Source of the DNA: Ovis canadensis
Lineage: Eukaryota > Chordata > Mammalia > Artiodactyla > Bovidae
Assembly: GCF_042477335.2 (NCBI RefSeq)
Contig: NC_091250.1
Coordinates: 133,707,384-133,771,383, forward strand
DNA: 64,000 nt
Direction of reading: 5' to 3'
Part shown: positions 45,501 to 57,500 of the stretch, piece by piece
Layout of the letters: each line of letters begins with the position of its first letter
How positions within the stretch are numbered: the stretch's first letter is position 1
The notes under the pieces: generated by a model
Databases searched by the model: none
What the model saw: only the letters and a program-made list of their open reading frames with translations
Told to the model about the DNA's origin: nothing
Position numbers and translations under genes: made by a program

Positions 45501-48500
45501 CGGTGTGATAGGAAAACCTTCTGGCTTTTTCAGTTTTTACTACTGCAGTCTTAAAATGAACTTTTTTTTTTTTTTTACCATAGTTCTGCATACTTGTAAG
45601 ACTATTTCCGGAGCATAAATTCCTAGAAGTAGGGAAAAGAGAGGCCTGGTGGGATGGGAGGGTAGGGTGGTGGCACAAAATGTCTCCCTAATCATCACAA
45701 ACAAAAAAAAGAGAGAGACAGAGGGGCACTGAGAACCCAAGGCTGACTGATTCCAAAGCCAGCCAGGGCTCTTAGCCACCACACTGCCCTCAAAATAGAA
45801 AGAAGGCATCACTTCGTTAAACCTCCTCCACCGAGCGCTTCTCAAATGCGTTTGCGACAGAATCCTTTTTCAAGGAGCACATATTAATACCCCACAGTCC
45901 ACACTTGGAGGAACTGTTCTCCCGTATAAGCTTCTAGGGAGTAATCAGCGTGTCTTAGCGTGAGCCCAGCCCTGGAGTCTAGCAGACCCAGAGCAGATTC
46001 TCATCCTAGCTGTGGGCTTCTGAAAGAGTCTCTTTCCCATCTGCTCTGGGGCTCTCGTTACATTGTTGAAAAGATTAAATGAAATGACACTCAGAATTTT
46101 TCTATTAATATTTCCTTCTCCGTACATAGGGCGTGCAGTCGCCCCTTCTGTGCCATTGGGGGTCCCCATCCCTGTTTCCCCAGGGAAGCCCTGGGCCCTG
46201 GCAGGTCAGCACTGACACCCTCGCCTCCCCCAGGGCCTGGGAAAGTCTCCTTGTGGGGCCTGGTCCTCTGTGGGCGTCAGTCCGGTCTTCATCATTGGGG
46301 TCCCTGCCGCTGTGTGTAGGGCTCACTGGGGCCCTTGGAGGTGGGGGCAGACTTCTGTCCTGTTTCCTTCGAAGTACGGGGCTTGGGGCGTTGGGTGCTG
46401 TCCAGGGTCTCAGATGGTGTACTCGGAGCGCCTGCAGCAGGCCCCTGCCCTGCCGGCGCCCTTCCCAGCCCCTGCTCTGAGCAGAGTCTGGGGCCGTTTC
46501 CCCTGTAGCTGCCCCCACCTGCAAAGCAGCTGCCCCCATCTCCAATGAAGCGGCCGCCCCCTCCCCTCCACAAGGTCCTCCAGCAGCTCCTGGGGCCCTG
46601 GCCCCTCGAGTGTTTCCTGACTGCTCCTGCGGGCCTCTCTCCCTGAGTGCAGCACGACCGTCACTCCACCGTGCATGGGCCCGTGTGTGCCCTTGTCTGC
46701 GCCCCTGTGTCCCTGGTGCTGCCGGGGGGGGGAGGGAGAGGAGAGGCAGGCCTGCCTGCAGGCGGTGTGCCCGGGCAGGTGCCGGCTCACGCACCCTCTC
46801 TTGTCATGTTCACGCCGAAGTGACGACACATACTTGTGAGAGACTGTGCCCGTTGCTCTTCCTGCTTCTGATTCCACCGTTTCCTTTGTACCCAGCTGCC
46901 CCAACCCCAGCCGCCTGAAACTCCTCAGCGCCACCCTTGGTCCCCTAGGAGGTGGCGCTGCCCTGCACCCACACCCCGCGTCCTCGGTGTCCCTGGAAGC
47001 CGCTGTGATGGTGCCCTGGCCGGTCTCGGCCCTGAAGCGCCGCGGCCCTCTGGGCCTGGAGGCAGTGTCGGCAGAAGCAGCCTTTTCTCTTTCAGACGGA
47101 CTCCGACATTCAGGCGCTCTTCATGGGCATAGACGGCCTGTGCAGGAAGTACGCCAAGGAGACCTCCCAGGTAAGTCCCCAGGCCCTGGAGGTGGGGTGG
47201 GAGTCCAGTCTGCGCCCGCCCCCACTTTGGGAAGGCTGGGCACCGCTCCCGTGTCTGAAGGTGAGAGACACAGCGGCTGCTCGGGCAGGACGCCCACGCT
47301 GCCTCGGGGATTGAGGGCTGGGCCGCAGCTCTGGGTCTGGAAGGTGGGACGGGGGCGTCCAGACACCGGGCAGGGGGCTGCATCTCCTGACACCCTCTCC
47401 TGACCTCTCGTGCCTGCGCGTCCTCTCCTGACCCCTCAGTACCGACGCCCTCGGCCTGTGCTGCTCCCAGACCATAACCTGGCCCGAGGACACGTGTCTT
47501 CCCACCGTCCCGGGCTCCAGGGAGCGTGGCCATGGCCAGCTCCTCAGCTTCCTTCGCGACCCCTGGTGGGCTGCTGGCGGCATAGCCTGCAGCCTCTGTG
47601 CGAGTCTCTTCAGGCTCACTTCCTGTCTCGCTCCAGCTGGGGCTCAAGCCCTGTTTTGTTTTGTTTCTGTCGGTCAGGCCAACACTGAATCCCGAGGCTG
47701 GCCCCCACCCAGGGCAGGTGGTGCGTGGCTACACCCGAGCACACCCGAAGCCCTTGCCCTCAGTGGGGCTGCTCCCACCTGCTGCTCAGGGACCACCCCT
47801 TCCCCGGCCTCTTGCCCACGGTCAGCTTTGCCCATGGCCCTGTTCCTGCTGTGGCCTCTCCTGTCCTGATGGATCTGAATCTAGGAGCCCTGCATGCTTG
47901 TCCTCACCAAGGTCCCCCTTGGAAGCGGCCTGTCCACGGGCCTTGCTGGGCCCAGTGCCTCAGGTGGGGTTCCCCATGACTGTCTCCCAGACGCTGCTGA
48001 GCAGGAGCCCGGGGCCACGCCCAGAGGCGGTGCTGCTCCTGTTTGGGCCCTGCCCCAAGGCATGCGTTCAGAGGTCAGCTTCGGACAGCGGTCTCTCTTG
48101 CCCTGAGCGTGGGGCCCTCGGAGGAGTGAGCTGAGAGAGGTGACTGTCACCTCGTCTTGCTTCAGTGACGGGAAGGGCGCTTTAGACCTGCTCAGGCCCC
48201 TCCCGGGGGCACGGCCCTCACCTCCAGTCCCGCCCGGGGGAGGCAGAGGGAGACGCAGAAACAGTCCCCGGCTGATGAGTGAGGACTCAGAGCCCGCCTG
48301 CGAGGGCCCTGGCGGGGGCGGCGGGCGAGAAGGGCCTCGGTGCGATCCAGAACCTTCGGGCGGGGCCTCGGGAGCAGTGAGGACTCCTGCAGCGGCAGCC
48401 CTCGGCACCCTCCCGTCACCCTCTCCACGGGCGGGCACTCCAGGCAGAGCCTGTGTCCACTGCCCCACCTCTCGGTGGAGACACGCGCCCTTGTCCCGTG

Positions 48501-51500
48501 GGGTGGGTCCCCGACGGTGAGGGCTCTGAACCCCTCCGACAAGGCAGTAGCCAGAGCAGCAAGGGCCCTGGGAGGGTGTTTGCCGTCCACCTGCGGCTCC
48601 CCACCCTGAGGCAGTCAGAAGGACTTCTTCGCTCCGTCTGGACCAGATCAGGGAGCCTTGGGAGCATGCCCTGCTGTCTGCACGCCTAGGGGTAGCGCCC
48701 TGGCGGCAGGGAGTGACTGGGGGGGCGCTTATATGATGTTGCCCCAACCAGCCTGCTCAGTATTATTTGCGCTGTCTCTCAGCTGTGCACAGATGACAGC
48801 AAGAATTAGGCCTAAACAGTTCAGTGTTTCAAGAGGGTGGTTGTCGTCTGAAAAGCCCAAGGTTGCAGAATAGCTCTCCCTGGTGGTCCAGTGGCTGAGA
48901 CTCTGTGATCCCGGTGCAAGCGCCCGGGTTCTGGTCAGGGAACTAGATCCCGCATGCTGTCACTGCGGATTCTGCACTCTGTAAAGAAGGTGGGAAAACC
49001 CTGCACACCACAACCAGGACTGAGCACAGCCAGATAACTGCATGGATGAACAGCTCGCTCTTCCCGCAAGTGTCCGTCATTCTCTCCTGATGTCGGTTGG
49101 CTCGTCCAGGAACAGTCCAGGCTCTGCTCCATAGACGTGGAGGTTGGGGCTCATAATTGGAGACCAGAGGTGGTGGTGATTTCAGGCACTGCTGACCTTG
49201 ACCGGCTAGTAAAGCTCACTGGGCTCTCAGAGCGGCGTGGCCCTGCCAGCCTACCTGGTGGCATCCCTGCCCAGTGAAGTTCCGGTCAGGGGGCTCCTGT
49301 GATCCAGTGGCTGCTACCTGAGGGGCAGCACATGGTGACTAGCCCATGTGGGTCGTGTCCCGTCCTGTGTCCTGAGCACCACTGAAGCACGTGGAAGGGA
49401 GGCAGAGCAGCCGCCATGCCCACGTGGTCTCCACGTGGAACCCATGGTGCTCGCCACCTCTGGGTAGAGCTCGTCCGGCCAGGGCTGCCCACTGAGCCTG
49501 GGGTCTTCGGCTTCCGCTCTGGCTGCTGGGCAGCAGGGGGGCAGTGTCTGGGGAGGAGCTGGGGCTTCAGGAAGCCCCCAGCCTCAGCCTCTGCAGCAGC
49601 TGACACATGCTGTCTTCTCAGATCTCAGAATTTCAAGAAAAGCACAGAAGAAGACTGTTGGCCTTCTACGGAGAAAAGGTAACTCCAGTCAGCGGGCCAC
49701 AGGGAGCGAGGTGGCTGTGTTACCCCTCCTGGCATAGGCCGCTGGGTGGTGTCTGCCTACAAACGCTCAGCCCGCTGCACGGTTCCTCTCTGAGGTCAGC
49801 CATGCAGCCACCTGGGGACCCACGCGTGGTTTCGCCTCCACCTTGGGCATCACTACAGACCCATGGTCACCCCGTGGTTTCTGTGGTGCTTTTTGATAAA
49901 TGTGAGCATAAAGTTGTTCTGACCGATCTTCACAAAAGGAGGTTTAGTACGCATTTGCTTATCCCCAAAGCATCCTCCTCGCTTGGTTTTGAAACTCTAA
50001 AGAAGAAAAATAAAGCTTCAGGGAAAACAAATATGGCACTTCAGCTGTAACTTGGGTTGAAGCCTCCTATTGGGCCGTGCGGGTGGAGAGGAGCAGTGGG
50101 TGGGCACCAGGGGCGCTCTGCCCGAAGGCTGCTCCGCGGGGCAGGGTGGTGCCAGGCCGGGCTGTGCACTTCCCAAGAGGTTCCTGGAGCCGGTTTCCAA
50201 CACACCTGGTGGCCTGCTGCTGCTGCTGGGTCGCTTCAGTTGTGTCTGACCCTGCGCGACCTCAGAGACGGCAGCCCACCAAGCTCTGCCGTCCCTGGGA
50301 CTCTCCAGGCAAGAACACTGGAGTGGGTCACCAAAAAAGCGAAGTGGGATTGGTGCAGATCCTCACAGAAAGTGCGAGGGCCTCGGCCACGCCACCTGCA
50401 CTCTGATGCCTGGCTTAAGAACTTGAGAATTCACTTGTTCCCGCTAAACTCTCACCGGCCTGTGTGGTGATAGGAAGTCATTCAATTGTGTTTAGATTTC
50501 TCAGTTGGAGGAGTCCCTCAGGAAGTCGACACTGCGGGTGGAGCAGCTGCAGAGGTGAGTCCTGGGGGCACGCGGGGGGGAGGGGACGCAGGGCGGGTGA
50601 GAAGGCCTGGTGTCTCCAGATTCGAGTTTGCCTGTTTCCCTCCATCTCCGGGTGGGCTGCTTGTGGCGCGGGGGGTTCTGGGCCAGGCCCCCCCACTGAC
50701 CACTTCACTCCGCTTGCACTGGTGTGGCTTACATCTCCCTCTAGGAGGAACCTGTGCCCCCAGCCCCCACAGCTGGCACCCTCACCCCAGACCACGCGCG
50801 CCCGGGTCTTCCCACCTGCCCCGGTGGTGTCTCTGCTTCTGGCTCTGTCTCGGGGACCGTGGACGCTTGTCCACCCCACACACCAGCACCCAACTTGTTT
50901 CACGAGGTCACCTGGAAGCAGGCACGAATGTCCTTTGGGAGCTGGGCCCAGCAGCCGGTCCTGCTCAGCAGGCTTCTAGGGAGCGCCCACTGTGTTCTCA
51001 GCGCTGTCTGCTGTGTGTTCTGGGGACTCGGGAGCCCCTCTGGGGTGGACCAGGCCCGTGCAGGTTCCCGAGGTGAGGAGGGGCCAGAGTGTGTCATGGA
51101 GAAATGGGTCCTTTCTGTTTCTTTACTTCAGGTTGGAAGGAATTATCTGGATGTAAACGTTTGCGATTCAATAACGCCTTTTCTCCATCTATTTAGGGTG
51201 AGGTCATCACAACAAACAGCTTTCAGCACAGTAAAAACTGCAGCTTCAAGTAAGTGAAGTGACGCCTAGAAGGGGGAGGGTGGCAGAGGTGCTGGGTCCG
51301 CCCGTGGCTCCAGCACTGGGTCTCTCGTCACAGCACCTTCTGCAAAGCCGAGTGGACCTCTTCTGTTCCAGCCCCGTGGCTCGTCAGCCTCTGAGAGGTC
51401 TGCGTCCTCAGCCCCCACCCCCAGCGTAGGCGCTGGGCGCAGGCGCCCCACCCTCGCCACTCCCGTCCCCAAGCAGAGGGGTGGGCAGGGTGGCCACGTG

Positions 51501-54500
51501 CCCGGGCTGGGCCCTCCCTTGGCTGGGATGGGCGGGGTGAGCCGGTGGCAGCCTCTGGGACCTAGAGCCCCCGGTGAAGTGCTTTTCTTGGAAGTGTGCA
51601 CTTGGGCCCGTGGGCAGCAAGGCTGATGGGGGTGCCCTGGCCGTGCCCGGCAGGCCACACCCCTGTCCCCAGCTCTTCAGAAAGTGGGGAGCGAGGCCCC
51701 CCTCCTAGCTGCCCTGTGCTCCTGCGAGAAGGCCTGGCCTGTCCCCGCCAGCCTGGAGCAGGTTAATTAGGGAGCTGGCGTGACTGAGCGCTGCACGCGT
51801 GAAACATGTGGGCCGGGCCATAGGGTGGACAGAGGTAGTGGTCCCGCCCCAGACGTCCGGCAGGAGGTGGGGGAGCCCAGGGACGGTGCAGGTGGCGAGG
51901 AGGAGCCAAGGGGCCCTTCCTGGGATGGACGGGGGCTGGAGACAGGAGGGCCGTTCTAGCCGCACGGTGGGCGCCTCCGTGTCTTGGGCAAGTGTGTCTG
52001 CTTTGTGGGCCTTGCTGGCCTGGGCGGGGCTGTGATCACCGCACTCTGGGAGTGCTGAGCAGCTGTAGGGAGGGGCCCGCAGGGCCTCGTGTGTGCGCAT
52101 TTGCACGTGTGTGCGTATGTGTTTCTGTCACCTCAGTGCAGTCACCCGTGGCTGTCTCGCTGTCTGTGTAACAGGGCAGAGTCCATGGAAGTCGACTTCA
52201 CGCCCTCTCCGAGAAGAAAGGTGAGCATACTGACTTCACGCGTGTGGCCCCAGGCGCTTTGCACAGGTGGTCTTTCCCGGCGTGGATAGCTGTCCCATGG
52301 CACATGCGCAGAGGCAGCCGGTCGCCAGGCAGCTCCAAGGAGAGGCCTGATGGGGAGGCTGAGGTGCGGCCTGGGTGGGGGTACCCCCTCTCTTGCTGGC
52401 CCGGTGGCCTCGTGACGCCTCAGTTCCTGCTGCTGCTGTGCTCACGCCCTCTCCAGCCTGGGCACTGGACGCCCCGCACCTGCAAAGTCTTCCTGTGTAC
52501 CGTCACGGACCCTCACGTGAACAGAGGGCCTGGGCCTGTGAGAGAGGACGCTTGGATTCTGCCCGACGGGAGCAATTTTGTCCCCGTGCTGTGACTAACC
52601 TCTCAGAGTCGGCCCTTGCCGGACACGGGGCACCAAGTACAGGACAGGCCAGAGGTGGGGGTGGGGAGCAGGGGGCAGAGAGGGCCCGGGAGGGGGCCCA
52701 AACCGGAGGGGCTCTGAGCGCAGCAGCCGTGGGAAGGCTGTGGGGTGGGGTCTGCTCACAGCCAGCCGCGCCGCAGCCTCGGCGGTGAGTGAGGGTCATG
52801 TGGAGCCAGCACCGTCCTCCCCTTGGGCTCTGTGAGGTGTCAGCCTGTGCTGGGTGGGCAGGGGCTGGAGCCCAGAGGCGGGGAGCTGCTGCGTGGGTGG
52901 ACACCGGGTTGCTGGGCAGTGTGACCCCACTTGCAGTGTTGGGGGTCTCTTCGAGGCTGTCATCCTGCCAGCAGAGGTGAGGCCGGGGTGGGGCTGTTGG
53001 CAGAGGGGGTCCTGGACTGAGGCCGCCACAGCTGGTGCTCACCGCGTGACGCTGGAGCAAAGGAGCACTGTGGTGACAGGCACGGGGGCAGGGCGAGGGC
53101 GCGTTGGCGTCACGGGGCTGGTGGCTGGCAGGCAGCAGCAGCAGTGCCAGGCCCAGGCTCCTGGCCCCCAGCAGGTGTGTGCCCCCCACCAGGCCCTACC
53201 ACTCAGTGGGAGGGCTCCGGGCCGCAGGGTGGGGTGGGGCCCCGCCTGGTGGGTGCGCAGTGCAGAGTGGGCCTGCCCTCACCACCGCCTGCCAGTGTCT
53301 GTCAGCATCTGGATTTCAAGGTGATGAGACGCTCCCAAAGTGAGGATTACTCAGGCTTTTCGAATTCCTAATGCCAGCCAAGAACTTCGTTTACTTTTCC
53401 TCTTGTGAGATCCTTAAAGTCACCAGTGGAGCCTCCATCCACTCACCACCTGGGCCCCTGGGGCGGCAGGCGCAAAGCCGCCAGCGGCCGCGTTCCCACA
53501 CACAACGGTGCCGTGTGTCAGGCAGGTGCGATTGAGGATCTGTGTTCTTAGCAAACAGGGACAGTCTCTGCTCCTGAGCCAGTCTGGAGCGTCAGCGGTC
53601 ACTTTCTCTTTATGAGGCAGCCTGAGGTCGCCACTGGCCCGCCGCGGATCTCCCTGCTCAGCCCACCTCGGGACGGGCGCATGGGTAAGTGGAGACGCCT
53701 CGCCTCGCCCAGACCTCAACCTGCCGCAAGGCCTACCCTGCCCCCAAAGCGGCCGCTCCTGCCCTGCTGTCCTGCCTCAGCGCCAGTGCCGCCGTGCCTC
53801 CTGGTGGCTGTCGGCGTGGCCGCGGGTGAGCGCCCGGCCCTTCCTGGGGTCAGCGTGAGCACCAGGCTTAGGCTCAGGCTCACGCTGTCCTCCCCGAGTC
53901 CCTCCCCGGAAGATCCCTCGGTGTCGTTGTGGAAGCGCACCCGCGTGAGCCGAGCGCTGGCTCCTCTCCAGCCTCAGCGCCTTAGCTCGCTCTCCCCGCG
54001 GCTGCCGCACGTTTGCCCTTGGCTTCCTGTCCTCTTGCTGAGGCTGAGGCCCTGAGCGTCACCCCTGAGGTGTGGGTGTTCTGCCCTGCCTCGTCCAGGG
54101 CCTGTCGGTGCCCCCTTGGCACCTGAGCACCTGGTTGGCACTTGGTTTCCTTCTGCCCAGCCTCAGAAGCAACCGTGGGTGCAGGTCAGGCCTGCGCCTT
54201 CCCGTCTCCCTGCCACGCGCTCCTGGGGTCTCAGGCTGGCAGTTGCGCCCAGGCGCTTCCGCGCCTCCTGCCCACCTCCGTCCTGTGCAGCTGGCGTGTC
54301 CACCAGTCAGGGTCCCAGCCGCTTGTTCCGTGGACGCAGCGCCGCTCAGCCCCGTGAAGCCGCCTCTCCCCGTCGCCAAGCACTGCCTGCTTCCTGCTGG
54401 CCCATTCCATCGGCGACGGAGGCGGCCTGCCTTCTGGGCACTGGGCATTCTGGGCCCCCACCTTGGTACTTCCCTGCAGGGGTCGGTCTCCTGTCAGTGT

Positions 54501-57500
54501 CTGCGGGCCCAAGGCACCAAGCCTGCTGCTAGGAGCACCTTCCCCTTAGGAGCCTGGGGTCTGGCCGATGGTGATCGCAGTTCCCCGTGCTGTCGCAGCA
54601 GGACCTTGTTGCCTCTTTGTTCTATCAACATCTTGTAAGAGCCCATAATGGAAAAGAATAGATTAACATGTAACCGAAACACAGTTATATGCTTACAACT
54701 AGACAACATTGCGAGTAAACCGTACTTCAGTTTTTAAAAAACAAGAAAGGACCGTTTTAAATCTGGAGGAATGGAAGCAGTTATATTAAAAAGCATTTAG
54801 AAGGCAACAGAAGCCGACGGGCAGAGAGCACTGAGGCAGAGAGAGCAGACGGCATGGTGGCGGGAGCAGGCCGACGCCGGCCCCTCTGATCCCACGCTGA
54901 GCGGCCGGCCTGCCAGTGAAGAGGCGACCCCACCCCTGAGACGCGCTCCAGCGGCAGCGCAGATGCAGTCAGGGTGAAAGGAGTGACCCCACACTGGATG
55001 ACGCCCGAGAAACCCACCAGCAGCGCGGGGAGCCTCGTGGTGACGGCGCAGTGCTCACGAAGGTGTCCACCCCAGACCGCAGTGCAGGTGCCCAAAGCAG
55101 AGGCTGACGGGTGCTGGGAGGAGCCAAGTGCGTTCTGGGAGCACACGCTCCCGCTCAGAGGCAGAAACAAGCAGTGAAGTGGACACGCAGCGTCGGCCTT
55201 GGACAGTGTCTGGTGTGAGTGCCCACCAGGGCAGAGACCTCCGCCTGCTGTGCGCGGTCTGCGGGGGACCTGCCTCATGCCCGGAGGTGCAGACAGGCTG
55301 AGACACAACTCAGGTGCCTCTGCGAGCAGTGGGTCAGATTGGATGTTCTGTGAAGAGGACCTTGCAGTGGGATATAAGACAGGCCCTGACACTTGGGAAG
55401 AACTGTTTACACAGAGGTTATCTTGGGGCCAAAGTGGAATTAAGTTGGAAATCAGCAAAAGAAAAAATCTAAGAATAAAATATTTGAAAACACAATTATA
55501 ACTACCTTATGGGTCAAAGGAAAAACACAAAGCCTTTGACTGTGGATCACAACAAACTGGAAAATTCTTCAAGAGATGGGAATGCTAGACTACCTTACTT
55601 GTCTCCTGAGAAACCTGTATGCAAGTCCAGAAGCAACAGAACTGGACATAAAACCATGGACTGGCTCAAAATTGGGAAAGGAGTACACCAAGGCTGTATA
55701 TTGTTACCCTGCTCATTTAACTTCTGTGCAGAGCACATCATGTGAAATGCCGGGCTGGATGAAGCAAAAGCTGAAGTCACGATTGCTGGGAGAAATAGTA
55801 GTAACCTTAGATATGCCGCCCTAATGGCAGAACTATAATGACTGTACCGTGGAAGCAAAAAATAGATTTGAGGGACTAGATCTGATAGACTGCCTGATGA
55901 ACTATGGACGGAAGTTCGTGACATTGTACAGGAGATAGGAATCAAGACCATCCCCAAGAAAGAGATATGCAAAAAAAGAGAAATGGCTGTCTGAGGAGGC
56001 CTTACAAATAGCTGTGAAAAGAACAGAAGCGAAAAGCAAAGGAGAAAAGGAAAGATATACCCATTTGAATGCAGAGTTCCAAAGAATAGCAAGGAGAGAT
56101 GAGATAAGGAGATAAAGAAGTAAGGAGAGATCGCTTCCTCAGTGATCAAAGCAAACAAATAGAGGGAAACAATGGAATGGAAAAGACCAGAGATCTCTTC
56201 AAGAAAATTCGAGATACCAAGGGAATATTTCATGCAAAGGTGGGCTCAATAAAGGACAGGAATGGTAGGAACCTAACAGGAGCAGAAGATATTAAGAAGA
56301 GGTGGCAGGAATACACAGAAGAACTCTACAAAAAAAGATCTTCACGACTGAGATAATCACGATGGTGTGATCACTGACCTGGAGCCAGACATCCTGGAAT
56401 GTGAAGTCAGGTGGGCCTTAGAAAGCGTCACTACGAACAAAGCTAGTGGAGGTGATGGAATTCCAGTTGAGCTATTTCAAAGCCTGAAAGATGATGCTGT
56501 AAAAGTGCTGCACTCAGTATGCCAGCAAATTTGGAAAACTCAGCAGTGGCCACAGGACTGGAAAAGGTCAGTTTTCATTCCAATCCCAAAGAAAGGCAAT
56601 GCCAAAGAATGCTCAAACTACCGGACAATTGCACTCATCTCACATGCTAGTAAACTAATGCTCCAAATTCTCCAAGCCAGGCTTCAGCAGTACGTGAACC
56701 GTGAACTTCCAGATGTTCAAGCTGGATTTAGAAAAGGCAGAGGAACCAGAGATCAAGTTGCCAACTACTGCTGGATCATGGAAAAAGCAAGAGAGTTCCA
56801 GAAAAACATCTATTTCTGCCTTACTGACTATGCCAAAGCCTTTGACTGTGTGGATCACAATAAACTGTGGAAAATTCTGAGAGAGATGGGAATACCAGAC
56901 CACCTGACCTGCCTCTTGAGAAACGTGTATGCAGGTCAGGAAGCAATAATTAGAACTGGACATGGAACAACAGACTGGTTCCAAATAGGAAAAGGAGTAT
57001 GTCAAGGCTGGATATTGTCACCCTGCTTATTTAACTTCTATGCAGAGTACATCATGAGAAACGCTGGGCTGGATGAAGCACACGCTGGAATCAGGATTGC
57101 CAGGAGAAATATCAGTCACCTCAGATATGCAGATGACACCACCCTTATGGCAGAAAGTGAAGAAGAACTAAAGAGCCTCTTGATGAAAGTGAAAGTGGAG
57201 AGTGAAAAAGCTGGCTTAAAGCTCAACATTCAGAAAACTAAGATTGTGGCATCCAGTCCCATCACTTTATGGCAAATAGATGGGGAAACAGTGGAAACAG
57301 TGGCTGACTTTATTTTTCTGGGCTCCAAACTCACTGTAGATGGTGACTGCAGCCATGAAATTAAAAGACGCTTATTCCTTGGAAGGAAATTTATGACCAA
57401 CCTAGACGACAAATTGAAAAGCAGACATTATTTTGTCAACAAAGGTCCGTCTAGTCAAGGCTATGGTGTTTCCAGTGGTCACGTATGGATGTGAGAGTTG

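Noticed and set aside
56367-57494. 375-codon reverse transcriptase as a host gene
   Set aside because: It is part of a 5'-truncated, frameshifted BovB element with clear target-site duplications.
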